Shown: positions 40,230 through 51,633 of the stretch, piece by piece | Position numbering within the stretch: the stretch's first letter is position 1 | How the letters are laid out: the number at the start of each line of letters is the position of its first letter | From: Diplonema japonicum | Lineage: Eukaryota > Euglenozoa > Diplonemea > Diplonemida > Diplonemidae | Assembly: GCA_964019335.1 (NCBI GenBank) | Contig: OZ025680.1 | Span: 372,001 to 436,000, forward strand | DNA: 64,000 bases | Reading direction: 5' to 3' | Translations under genes and position numbers: made by a program | Notes under the pieces: model-generated | The model's input: the letters and a program-made list of their open reading frames with translations, nothing else | Told to the model about the DNA's origin: nothing | Database searches by the model: none

Positions 40230-42155
40230 TTATACAATATCTAGTTCGAGAGACTTTACAATCTTGGACTGCCTGACTTCACTGTGCAGCAGGCTTGCCA
40301 CCTTCCTCGTGACGGCGGGAATGTCGCTGGGTGTGCCTCCCTCAAGAATTTTGCTAAGGTCGGTGAGAATGCTTTTGAGGGGGTGTCTGGTGCTTGTCGA
40401 GAGGGGCACATGAGAAGATGGATGCGAGGAGAAGGTGGTTAGTGTGAGCGTGCAGGAAGGTGGCTGCGTGGGGGGGACGGCAGGAACGGAGTGCAAGGCT
40501 GCGATGTGTAGTGGGTCAGAGACCTTGATGCGCAGTGGTGACGAAGCAAGAAAATGATTCCTCAAGAGATTGGCGATAGTGTCGTACTCGAGCAGCTCTG
40601 CTAGCTTCACACACGACATGTTGTTCTTCAACTTAACAGAAGCATCGCAGTTGTTGTCCAACAGCCACTTCACAACGTCAACACGCATCGCGACCACTGC
40701 GTAGAACAGGGGTTCCACTGCCTCGCCTCTACCTGTCACCATCCCGGTTTGCTTGTCGTCCTCCTTCAGGACCTGCAGCCCGCACCGTATATTCTTCACC
40801 ATCACGTACCCCTTCGTGTTGATCAGTATCCTACGGTACATCTTCTCTGTCTCTGCCGTCGTCTCAAACGATGTGTTGTACCTCTGCACGAGACTGCTGC
40901 ACAGGCCATCGAGTGTGCCGTCGTCGGCTCCCAAGTAGCAAGCACATTGCAACGTCTTGTAGTTCAGCACTACCTCTTCTTCCTCTTCGTCCGAAGGCAG
41001 TTGGGGTGGTGGGGTGTACCGTAGCGCCGCCGTAAGCTTTTCTTTACAAAGCCCTTCCTTAAACGGGTTTCTCTTGCATGTCCTAAGCCAATGGAGAGAA
41101 AGGGCATCCATGAGGAACGGCCCGTCACCGCATGCAGAACACTTCAATTCCTGAATCACGGGTACTATAGGGTACTCGGTGACCGTTTGAGGGGCACACT
41201 CGTGGCACACATCGAACTGGCACCGCTTGCAGTGGAAGACACCCCTAGCAATGGAGAAAGACTTGGCACAAATGGAACACCAGTATCGCGTTGTGTAGGG
41301 AGCAGGAAGGGCGGTCCTGTGGGATAGCCTCGCAAGGCATTTCATGCACAGGTGCACATCTAGCAGAACACGACGCCACGTGTCACCGTCGTCCCAGTGC
41401 AGTTGCTTCAAGGAGGAGCTGGGCAATAGCCTGCTTCCCATGTACGTGATCCGTGTTTCCTTGGCGACCACTTTGTACTCTTTGGCTTTTTTGCTGCCTT
41501 CCACACGGCATGTTAGGATCCCGCGCCCTTCTCCTTCTATGATGCCGCGTTCCCACACTTCTGACATCTCCGAGCGCTTCACGCGCACAGCGTCGCCTGC
41601 TCGAAGGTCCTCTGGCGAGACGTCTCTGCCCTCCACCCACCTGTCGCCTAGGTCAACTTGCTTTTTGAACGTCTTCCGAACGTTATAGTACTTTCCTTTA
41701 TACTTCACACGGTCACCTGCCTTGTGCTGTCCTGCGGGCAGACACGCGCCCATCAGGGGTATGCTGTACATCCCCATCGTGTCCACTACAAGCCTGCGTG
41801 TGTTCGAAGTTTTTATCCGCACCCGATGCCCGCTGAGCGTTACCCACATGCCTTGCAGTTTGGCAACAACTGCCGGGGGCAAAGGTAGTGCCATCACCAT
41901 GCAGCACGCGACTAAGCAGACCAGACGGGTCGCATGCGCCGAAAGATCGTTTAGAGCTGGTTGAGACTCTTGCTGGTCGTCTGGAGACTCCTGTGGGGCT
42001 GGGGCTGGGGCTGGAGTGGCTTCTCCTTTTGCGTCTTGCTCTTTGTCGTCCTTCTTCTCTTCTTCAACCACCTCCGCTCCTATCGCCTTGCGATAGTTGG
42101 CCACAGCATCGCCCTCACCGAAGAGATCATAGTCTAGAAGCTCCTCATCCCCCAT
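40230..42155 (-). CDS. Zinc-finger and ankyrin-repeat protein
   Basis: Single-exon 641 aa protein, stop TAA. Residues 1-70 are acidic with a Pro/Ala run. Residues about 95-235 look like a beta-rich domain containing a segment reading DRVKYKGKYYNVRK and a repeat of that theme (GDAVRVKRSEMSEVWERGII), perhaps Tudor/SH3-like. A Cys/His cluster at about 270-345 includes CMKC, YWCSICAKSF, FHCKRCQFDVCHEC and a further CSACGDG, enough for two or three zinc sites of DC1/PHD/B-box-like spacing. Residues about 485-540 hold one or two ankyrin-like units (PLFYAVVAMRVDVVKWLLD). I cannot name a family. The arrangement suggests a scaffold or ubiquitin-type adaptor, but no catalytic motif is visible. Confidence 0.75.
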   Translation of the reverse strand: MGDEELLDYDLFGEGDAVANYRKAIGAEVVEEEKKDDKEQDAKGEATPAPAPAPQESPDDQQESQPALNDLSAHATRLVCLVACCMVMALPLPPAVVAKLQGMWVTLSGHRVRIKTSNTRRLVVDTMGMYSIPLMGACLPAGQHKAGDRVKYKGKYYNVRKTFKKQVDLGDRWVEGRDVSPEDLRAGDAVRVKRSEMSEVWERGIIEGEGRGILTCRVEGSKKAKEYKVVAKETRITYMGSRLLPSSSLKQLHWDDGDTWRRVLLDVHLCMKCLARLSHRTALPAPYTTRYWCSICAKSFSIARGVFHCKRCQFDVCHECAPQTVTEYPIVPVIQELKCSACGDGPFLMDALSLHWLRTCKRNPFKEGLCKEKLTAALRYTPPPQLPSDEEEEEVVLNYKTLQCACYLGADDGTLDGLCSSLVQRYNTSFETTAETEKMYRRILINTKGYVMVKNIRCGLQVLKEDDKQTGMVTGRGEAVEPLFYAVVAMRVDVVKWLLDNNCDASVKLKNNMSCVKLAELLEYDTIANLLRNHFLASSPLRIKVSDPLHIAALHSVPAVPPTQPPSCTLTLTTFSSHPSSHVPLSTSTRHPLKSILTDLSKILEGGTPSDIPAVTRKVASLLHSEVRQSKIVKSLELDIV

Positions 42156-42253
42156 TCCTATGTGCTGGATGACTCAAAGTTCAATAGAAAAACAAAATAA
42201 CTGTGTAAGTATTTCTTCTTTTTTCTCCTCCGCCCCCCCTTTTTTTTTATTCC

Positions 42254-42394
42254 CTACGATTTCTGGTACGTAACGGTGTATCCCGAGTTCTGCGCAGGAA
42301 GGTAAAGGTTACCAGGAAGGACGTTGTAAGCCTGGTTGCCGGGAAGGGCGAAGGTGTAGCCTGCACCACCTTGGGGAGCCTGACCAGCGGGCAT
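42254..42394 (-). CDS. 46 aa micro-protein, copy 1 of a tandem pair
   Basis: ATG at 42394, TAG at 42254-42256, 46 aa. It starts MPAGQAPQGGAGYTFALP, continues GNQAYNVL, and has the C-terminal block PGNLYLPAQNSGYTVTY. It aligns along its whole length with the protein at 42519-42665: both start MP, share GYxFxLPxNQ in the middle, PGNLxLP, then a GYxxxY ending. Such conservation between two tiny neighbours strongly supports translation. Gly, Pro, Asn and Tyr dominate and there is no signal peptide or membrane segment. I know no matching family; a short beta-rich or structural peptide is possible. Confidence 0.72.
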   Translation of the reverse strand: MPAGQAPQGGAGYTFALPGNQAYNVLPGNLYLPAQNSGYTVTYQKS

Positions 42395-42518
42395 TTTTTT
42401 GTGTCTCTTTTTTTTTGGTGTAGCTTTTTTTTTTTTTTTTTTTTTTTTCCCTCAAACAATAGAAGGGGGGGGGGATAGAAATGTGTAGTGTACTAGACCC
42501 CCTCCCCTTTTTCTTTTC

Positions 42519-42665
42519 TTAGGAGGAGTTCGAGTAGATAATGGAATAACCCTCAGAATTTCCCGGGAGCTGTAAGTTCCCAGGGTTGATGACCACTTTC
42601 TGATTTGCCGGAAGGGTGAACGCGTACCCTCCTGGGCGGGGTGCAGCGATACCCTGGCCAGGCAT
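42519..42665 (-). CDS. 48 aa micro-protein, copy 2 of a tandem pair
   Basis: ATG at 42665, TAA at 42519-42521, 48 aa. It starts MPGQGIAAPRPGGYAFTLP, continues ANQKVVIN, and has the block PGNLQLPGNSEGYSIIY near the C-terminus. It is a paralogue of the 46 aa protein 124 nt downstream on the same strand. Positions that match are the hydrophobic, Pro and Gly ones, while linking residues differ, as expected for purifying selection on fold. It is the first gene after the strand switch. No known function. Confidence 0.72.
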   Translation of the reverse strand: MPGQGIAAPRPGGYAFTLPANQKVVINPGNLQLPGNSEGYSIIYSNSS

Positions 42666-44090
42666 GTTCCTTTTTCTTTTTTGTTCTAGTGTAGTGTCTG
42701 TGTGAGGGTGGTTGAGAAGAACTAAATTGAAGGCAAACAGCTTTACAAAAGAAAAAAAATAGAAATACAGTGCTACCACTGGTAGTAATATCACTGGGCC
42801 TCAACAGGGAGGAGGAGGGAAGAAAGGAGAGAAAACGTAGCGAGGAAAAAAGAAAAAAAGAGAAGAGAAAAGAGAGAGGAGAGAGGGAGAAGAGGGGAGG
42901 TGGAGAGAAATGAGTTATTCCTAAAAGTAGAGGCGCAAAAAAAAAAATAATAAGTAATAGAGGGAAAAAAAAATATAGATGGAGAAGGAGGGGAAGAGGT
43001 AGGGAAGGGTAGGGATATAAGAAAAAGAGAGAGAAAAAAAATTATCACTCACTTTCATAGTGTTGCAATCCCTCCTCACTATGGGCTTTTTCGTTTCTTG
43101 TTTTTTTTTTTTTTTTTTTTGTTTTTTTCTTTTTTAAAGGTATCGAAGGGTTTTTTTTTTTTTTTTCTTCTTTCTTTTTCTCGTCCAAGAAGTCTCATAG
43201 TAGTAGTGCGGTGTTAATTTATTTTTATCTTCTCCTTTTTTTCTTTTTTTCTTTCTTTCATTTTTGTTTTCTTTTCTTCTTTTTTTTCCCCTTTAAATTT
43301 TAGCCCCGATAAGAGCTAACATTACCCAACACAGTGGAGAGAGTGACAAATCAAAAAGAAAAGAATTTTTTTTATATTTTATTTTTAAGAAAGTACCGTA
43401 TTTGTACTCAATGCGGAACGAGAAAAGATCCAAAATCCGAATTTTCCTTTTTGTCGTTTGTTCCATATTTATTCCGTTTCTAAATTAATTTCGTATTTTT
43501 GGTTTTCTTGGCCTCCGTAGCCCTCGGCCTAAAGAACCAAACGAAAATAAAATAAACAAGAATCCTTTCTCCCCCTCCCCCCTTTTTTTCGAACTCGAAA
43601 AGTTCCAAATTTACCCATTTCAAGAAGTTCTAAATTGGTTTTTTTTTTTAATTTTTATTTTGTTCCATGTTAAGTACACTTACGGTATCTGCGATAAATA
43701 AAATAAAAAAATAGGGAGGAGGAGGGGCATCCCCATCATCAAAACCGGATAATAAAAGAGAACTCCGGGAAACAAGCAGTTTTGCTGTCAATGGTATTTT
43801 TTTTTTCTTTTTTTTTTTTTTTGCTTTTGTTCTTGCCTTTTTTTTTTTTTTTTTTTTTCTTTAACCCCCCAGTCGATCGGCAAAATTTTCTTGGATCATA
43901 GTGATCGTCCAAAAAACACAAAAAAAAAAAAAAAAATCACATGATGGGAGGGAGGAAAAGTGATAAAAAATTACGTCTCGTCTCTAAAATCTGTCATCTG
44001 AACAGAAAATTGCCGTTCTTGTCAAAGGCTCTACTTCCCTCCAGGCCACACAAAAATCTGACAGTTTTAGAGGCGTGAGAGCGTTTGCAT

Positions 44091-44121
<31 letters not shown>

Positions 44122-44902
44122 CTTTTTTTTTTTTTTTTTGGTGCATGTTGAATTGTAGCTCTTGTGAGTTGTAGTGGTGCTGTAGGTGTTCCTAGGGGGT
44201 TACCCCCTCATCGATTTTTTTTGTTTTCTTCTGTCGCCTTCTTACTTTCTTTCTTTTTCACACCTTCATCAAAACTAGGCAGGTTTAGGACGTTCTCAGC
44301 AAATCAAAAGGGAAAAAAAAAAGAAATTAGTATTTCACTTTTTTTTTTTTTTCCCTTTTTCATTTGGTTGTGTTTTATATCAGTTTTCTTTTTTCTTTTT
44401 ATGCCTAGTACTGAAGAGGAAAAAGAAAAGAAAAGAAGTACAAATCCGGAAAAGTCTTGGGAGGGGGTTTTCTCCTTTTTTTTTTCTTTTTTTTTTTTGC
44501 CTATTTTTTTGTCCTCTTTTCTATTATCGTTTGGTATCCGGGAGGGGGTCCCTTTTCTTCTTCTTCCACTTCTTCCTTAAGCTGGAAGAAAGAGAAGAAG
44601 AAAAAGAGGAAATCACGGGCACAAGGAGCCTAGACGCCATATAGTTACATTTGAATCGGTCTTAAGGAAAAAAGAATGTACCTCTCAGCATGCATACATT
44701 GGCAAAAATAGGATCCAGCAAAGCAATTTTCGGTACTCGAATCGACTTCTGAGTGAGAAAAAAAAATAACTAAGGGAGGAGGAGGGGGGGAGAGAGAAAA
44801 AAATACCCCCCCCTGTCAAGTTGTGGTGTGGCCATTCATCTAACCTATCCTTTTCAACGCTAAGGGAAGGAAGAAAAGCTTTGTATTAATTTTGTATTAT
44901 TA

Positions 44903-44933
<31 letters not shown>

Positions 44934-47900
44934 GCATCTCTCTTTTTTTTAATGTTGCTTCATCCCTTCTAGTCACCATGTTTACCATCAATTATAAAGA
45001 CATAAATATAATTTAAAAAAAAATACTTTTTAAGAAGTGCGGGTGCTTAAAAGAAATAGAATAAGACACAGGAAGGCAGGTGCTGCTGCAGTTTTTTTTT
45101 TTTTTTTTTTTTTTTTTTGACAAATAAATTACAACAACCGAATAGCAGGGTTGTTTGTAGACAACTATTTGAGAAAGCTGCAGTGTGCCCTTACTACCTT
45201 CCCCTATCTGTACCTATTCTATTTTTCTTTTTTGGGGATTTTTTTTTTTTTTTCGTTTTCTTTTTTATCGCACGAAAGGGAGGGGAAAAAGAGGGAAAAT
45301 ATAAGGGGACAACAACAAAAGGAGCGTGGATCATCCCAATCCCCTCCATTTTCATCCCCCCCCTTCTTTTTTCTACAGTCATAAACACTTTGGGGGTTTT
45401 TTTTTTTGTGTTGACAATTATTCACTTTGGATCTGAATTCCGCTTTAAGGGGCCTTTTGGCAGTCTCTTTATTTGACACCCTTGGTAATTCTTATAAATA
45501 GATTATCCCTTATTTGAAGGGGTATTTTTTTTAAGCGAGATTCAGGATCATTTTCACCTGGATTTTTGCAACAAATTGTGCTGCGGGTTAGTTATAACAT
45601 TTTAAAAAAAGGGGGGGGGTATCGATAATGTGCAATAGGCTAAATTAGTCAGTGAAGGGGGGTGGGGGGCTAAAGAAGAAGAACAAGAACAAACTCAAAT
45701 TAACATGCAAACTCCCAGAGCGAAAGCCGCATGCCCAACAAAAATAGAATAATGATAATGCCTCGGCATCAAAGGGTCATTCTGTTATTTTTTTTTTTTT
45801 TCTTCTTCCACAAATTGTCAAAAAAAATTAGTATAAAAAAAAACCCCTCAATAAAAAAAAGAAAGAAAAGTCACGGATTGGGGGCTCATATTCCTTAAGA
45901 AGAAAGCACACAACACACAAAGATTCTTTTTTTCTTTTTTCTTTTTTTTTAATTCGGGAGGCACCCAAAGGAATGTCCCAGAAAAAGAGAAAAAAAGAGG
46001 GAGGGGGAGAGACCCATAATGGGATAGAGAGACCTCCGAAACAGAGGATAAAGAGTGGGGTGGTGGGCAAAGAACACTAACAACGGGCGTATGGCCGACA
46101 GCCTACGTTTTCCAATCTTTTTCGGTATCATTTATTCTCTTTTTTTTTCAGCTAAATTTGTACCAGTAACAGAGGGGGGGGGGGGGGGGGGGAATAAGAA
46201 GAAGAAAAAGAAATCCTTAATCCTTATAGCAGCCTAAACAGAGAAGAAAAAAACATAAACCTTTCCATGCAAACAATACAGAGAAGGCTTATTACATGGG
46301 GGGGGTTTCTTCTTTTTTTTTCTGACTTTCTTTTTTGTTGTGAACTACTGCGGGATGTACCCCTGTACCCTCACTTAACTCAAATCTTTCTTTAGATAAG
46401 AAAATAGGAGGGGCTAATGCAATTTTCTTTTTTCCCATTCGGTGGTTTTTTTTTTTTTCTCCCTTCTCCCCACACATCATCGCTATCCCTGACAGGACCA
46501 GCCATGATTTGACATGCTCTACAGATTTACTAAAGGAGGCGAACGTGGTAGTTTTTGTTTTTCTTTTTCTTTTTTTCTTTTGTTTTTTTAAAGGGGGGGG
46601 AGAAAAGTATTGCGTTACGGGTTTTTTGTTCTCTCTTTTTCTTTTTTTGCCGCTTCTGGGGGGGGGGGGGGGGGGTGGACAACACTGTAGAATGACTTAA
46701 GTAAAGACCGGGAGGGAATATGGTGGACAGGTTTTTAAAATTAAAAAAAACTTTTAAAAAAAAAGGCCAGTGTTGTTGCAGCCAATATAGTCTACTTGGC
46801 ACACAGAGTATGCCTGCACATCCTGCAGTTCGAAGGGATAAATAAAACCACACCCGTGGGTTCGCCCGTGTCAATCTACAATAGAATATTGCATCACCCT
46901 GAAGCGCAAGTTAAACACTTTAGGTGGAAAAGAGAACGGGGGGGAAGGAAGTACACATTTTTTTTCCCCCATTTTTTGTTTTCTTCATTTTTTGACTTCC
47001 TTGTAGGGCTTAAGCTGTAGTAAAAAAAAAAAAAAAAAAAAAAAAAAAGCATAAAAACATAAAAAAAAACAATAAATCAAAAGAATTATTTTTTTTTCTT
47101 ATGGGATTTCAAGACCCCAGATACCAATAAAAAATATAATTAAGCACACATCTGAAGAAAGAATCTGATATAGACATATGGCGGTCGTCGGGTGGGGAGG
47201 GGAAGAGGAGTGGGGGGGGGGGGGGGGTTGTAAGAGAAAAAAAACACAAAGATAAAAAAATAAAAAAAATAAAGGGGAAAAAAAAAAACCATAGCAAAGA
47301 GTAACTTTCTTTGAAGAAGAGAAACCAAAAAAAAAATCATTGGGCTAAAGAAAAAAAAAAATATATATATATGAGTTAAAGGAGGCCGGTGTTGGCGGCG
47401 CCCTTGAAAAAGAAATAAAAATAAAAAATAAAAACACCTGCTAGGCACGTTCTCTTTGTTCTCCCGAGAACCTCTACACTACGATTAATGCACCAAAACT
47501 TTTTTTTTCTTTCTCCCTTTTTTTTTCACCCATCTATATTGCTAAATACCTATTCCATTCTCCGTGCCCTCGGTTCTTTTCTTTCTTTTTTTTTGTAAAG
47601 TTTATTCTCGCAGTATATACGCAAATATAACGTAAATATAAAGAAATTAAATATAAAAACAATAAAAGATGGTAGAGTAAAGGTGACAGGAAGAAGCCTT
47701 CAACAGGTAAAGAGGGTACCCGCGCACCAGAGATCAAAAGAACAAGGGGGGCAAAAGGAGTCTTGAAGAAAAGAGGGAGAGGAAGAAGGGAAAAAAAAAT
47801 CTCAGCTCACACACCAGGGCATGATAGCAAGCGGCTTGCTACTTCTTTTTTTTTCTTCCTCTTTCTCCCTATTTTCTGTATCCCTTTTATTTTTTCCCCC

Positions 47901-49609
47901 CCCTTGCTCTTTTTTTTTTTTTTTCAGTTTCTCTTTTTTTTTTCAGGTTGCTTGATATTTTTTCAGGGGGGGGGAATGGGGAAGAAGTAATTATTCATCA
48001 TTAGGAGATGTTCGCTTCTATAACAGAAACTACCATAAAACATAGAGAGGAAAAAAATCATAAAAAAAATGAGAAGAAAGGGGTAAGTAAGAGGGCTATT
48101 CAAAAAAAAATAAGAGTAGTAAGCCCTGAAGGTGAGGTAAGGGTATGCGAAGGGGGTCTTTTTTTTTCCATTTTCCGGTTCTTTCGTTTTCTCGTTCATC
48201 ATCTTCCTCCTTTTCTAGAACCAGAAAAAAAAATGCCCCCCTCCACATAACTTTGACCTACACCAGGAGGAGGAAAAAATACCAAAAAATAAAGAGAGGA
48301 GAAAAAAAAGAGAAAAAAGAGAGAAAGAGAGGCAGAGAGAATAGGGGGGGGGGGGGGGAGAAAGAAAGGAGCAAAGCAAAAAACGCTGATAGATTATTAC
48401 ATTTTTTTTTTGGTTTTTTATTTATTTATTTTTTTTTTTAGCGTTGATTTTTGTTCCTGTTCTCTTCTTTCCCTCGTTTTGTGGTTGTTTTGTTTCCCTT
48501 TTTTTTTTTATATTTCCCTCCTTTTCGTTCTTCCGGTAATTTGGCATTTGTTTGCTAGTGCTGAGCGGGCTGAAAACTATTTGAAATCAACTAAAACCGC
48601 GTTACCAACAAGTACTCGTTTTTTTTTTTTTTTTTTTTTTCTTGGTTGCTTTTTTTTTTTTACCAGAAGAAGAAATGACATACATCTTATTGAGGGAAAT
48701 AACAAAGGGGTGGGGGGGGGGGGGGGGGGGGGAGTATTTTGCTGCGATTTCTGTTACGATTTGGTCTGAGCCCGATCGAGGCTGGCACTTGTTGACTACT
48801 TCCCCCCTTTTTTTTTCCCTAATCAGAACTCTGAAAAATGGACGAATTTCGAGTCTGGTTGGTACTCTTTTTTTTCCCTCTCTCTCTCTCTCTTTTGTTT
48901 TTTTGTTGTTTTTTTTTTTTTTCTTCCTTGGCTGGATCATTAGAACCAAGAAGGTTGCAGGGGTTTGGAAAAAAAAGGGGAGGGGGGGAATAGAATTCAG
49001 AAAAAGCTACAGAACACATAAAAAAAAGAGCAGCTGAGGCAAAGGCTTTGATTGAGGCCTCCTGCCTCTGCCTGCTGCGTAGAGCAAGAAAAGAATTTGA
49101 GGAAAAAAGAAGATAATAGGAGACATAGAGAAAGAGGAAACTCAAAGTTAAACTTAAGAAGAGTATGTAGCACTGGTAAACAGGTAAAAAAAAAAAAGAA
49201 ACTTGCGGTACTTTTTTCTTCAAAAAAATCAATGTAAACAAAAATAGACATCCCAAAAAAATAGAAAATAGGAGGCGGGGGAAAAACCAGGGACATGAAG
49301 GGACGAGGATCAGTCGGAAGGGGGGGGAATAAAAAAATGAGGAGATAAAAAAAAACAATGTCCATTCCAACTTTTTGACCTCCTCTCCCATTCTTTTCTT
49401 CTTTTTTTTTGTGAGAAAAAGAAAATACCTAAATGTGAAGACTTACCGGTTGTTTCCCGCTACTATAAAAAAAGGGGGGGGGGAGGGGAAACAAAACCCA
49501 AGGGGGAAAAGAAGAATTTGGAGAAATAAGCGTTTTCCATCAGCTTTAGAGCAAAAAAAAGGAGGAAAAAAAGAGAGAATTTTTTTTTGGGGGAATGGAA
49601 GCGACTCAT

Positions 49610-49647
<38 letters not shown>

Positions 49648-51436
49648 CTTTTGGTTTATTTCAGTTTTTATTGTGGGTGACATGGGTGCACATAACGGGG
49701 AAATATGACATGCAACCCCAGAATATTCTGCCAAGCCTTGTAGCCACGTATTTGAAGAAACCTCTGGTCTTGACTGTGCAGAATCTCGAAAGGCCTGAGG
49801 AGCAAGGTAACTCACCCAGTTCTACGAGTGGCACGTAAAACGCAACCTTAAAAAGTTTCTATTCTTTGCACTAAGCGGCTTTTTTCTTTTCTTTTTCTTT
49901 TTTTACCGTAGAACCCTTTTGAAAAAAACTTTTGTCCCGGAAATACTTACATTCTGGGTTTTTCTTTTTTCTTTTTTTTTCTCCTTCTATTTCAATGGGG
50001 GGAAAATGAGAGCAAATCAAAATTCGGGAAGAAAAAAAAAGGGGGGACCTTTTAATGAAAGAAATGAGTTTTTTTTCATAAATAAAACCTCATTTTTCAT
50101 TCATGCTTTAGGGGGCAGGAGAAATCTAGGACCACTAGTACCTATATTCCACCTTTAAGCAAAACATTTGCTTGGGGACGGGACCAGATACTTAATCACG
50201 GTGTTCCACATCTTTACCCTCTAGAGGGGGAGTACCCAGAAAACCCATCAAATAAAAAAATCCACACTGTGAATAAAAATTGCTCTTTTCTGTTTTTTTT
50301 TTTTTCTTAAAAAAAAATTTTGATCGGGGCATATGGGGGGGGGGGGGCAAAAACAAAAAAAGGAGGAAAAAAAAAACAAAAATAAGAAGAAAACTCGCTC
50401 CTTTTTCTTTTTCTTCCTTCAAAAAAAAAAAAAGATTCTGTAAAAAAAAAGAAGCAAAAGAAGAATAACCCAAAACATATTTAAAAGAAAATAAATAAAA
50501 GAATGCATGCAACAATGACCCACCTGACAAAAAAATAAAAGCCTAAGAACCTGCTCTGCTTCAAGATAGTGGTCAATTCCGCAATCTATAAGTCAGTGTG
50601 GGCTCTTTGAAGACTCTAAAAGAGGACGAAGATAAAAAAAAAAGGAGAAATGAAGAGAAACGAACAACAAGATATAAAAAAAAACAAAAATATCAGGGTG
50701 GCAATGCATGTCGAAGAAGAAGAAAAAAGAATGGGGGAAATCGGTTATCTGGGCACGTGGAAGATGGTCACTTTGCAACGAAGATCACACATCCAGCGTG
50801 CGGTCAACTGAATGGGTTGTAGAATTTTTTTTTTTTTTTTTTTTTTTTTTTCTATTTCCAATTTTCTGACGAAGACAAATCAAGGGACATTTTTCCATTC
50901 AAACTGAGGGAGGGGAAGGAGGGGAAGACATTGATTTTCTTAAAGCTAAAAAAAAAAAAAAAAAAACACACAAAACAAACTCCAGGGATAACCGAATACT
51001 TTACTCTAACCTTCTTATTAATTGCAACAAAAGAAACATTGTTTTCCTGATCTCATCAAGTGTTGCACTACTGGGGGGGGGGGGGGGGTCAATTTAGCTT
51101 TAAAGGCTCAGATCTTGCATTCATATTGGGGGTTTCGCATATTGTTTGCACAAACACAATATTCTATTTGAGTGAGTTATCGGTTATCCCTGGATGTTGA
51201 ACCTTGTTTTCGATTTTTTTTTTTGAAAAGACCACAGTTGTATTCTTACTTTTTCTATTTTACTCAAAGGAGCATGATTTGTAAAACACGAAAAAAAAAA
51301 AAAAAAACGAAAAAAAATAGGGCGGAGAGATGTCAAAGGGAAGATAGAAGGTCCGTTGCCGAGATTTTTTAGATCTTTCACATTCTTCTTTTTACCGTCT
51401 TCTTCCATCTGCCAGACAGCGTAATTTTTTTTTCAG
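42666..51436. other. Homopolymer-rich region with plus-strand exon-like islands
   Basis: No long ORF occurs here. Unique islands of 40-170 bp stand between T, A and G runs. Several have a pyrimidine tract plus AG on the left and a GT donor on the right on the plus strand, with one clean frame. Best examples: 43715-43793 (GASPSSKPDNKRELRETSSF, donor GTATTT), 46496-46547 (ending DLLKEANV, donor GTAGTT), 46766-46909 (VYLAHRVCLHILQFEGINKT; phase 0, joins in phase with the previous island), and 49665-49806 (HITGKYDMQPQNILPSLVAT, donor GTAACT). They are best explained as exons of one or more intron-rich plus-strand genes, but the chain is incomplete and no family is recognised. Confidence 0.33.
47361..47406. 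repeat. Stray copy of the 57-61 kb repeat family
   Basis: The segment ATATATGAGTTAAAGGAGGC followed by CGGTGTTGGCGGCGCCCTTG matches, with few changes, the segments at about 57418-57460 and 57697-57735, and an inverted copy at 61032-61074. It is a fragment of the dispersed element described in the 56-61 kb region, about 10 kb away from the main cluster. Confidence 0.7.
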
Positions 51437-51599
51437 ATAAAAAAAAATGTTGCGGGCTGGCATTCGTCCCCACCATACCAGATTTTTCAAATCATAAAGG
51501 CCAAAGACCAGCACATTGAAAGTAAAGGGGGGGGAAGAAAGAATTGCCAAATGTAGTCTTTTTTTTTCCCTTTCTTTTTTTGAGGATTCTATTGAGAAT

Positions 51600-51633
<34 letters not shown>

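Noticed and set aside
46830-46880. GGGTTCGCCCG and GTTCGAAGG as tRNA T-loop pieces
   Set aside because: No acceptor stem, anticodon arm or box A could be placed around them. The segment reads better as coding.
48864-49391. 190-codon minus-strand ORF
   Set aside because: Mostly Phe, Leu and Ser from the complement of A-rich spacer. The only unique part (49030-49110) is better explained by a plus-strand frame.
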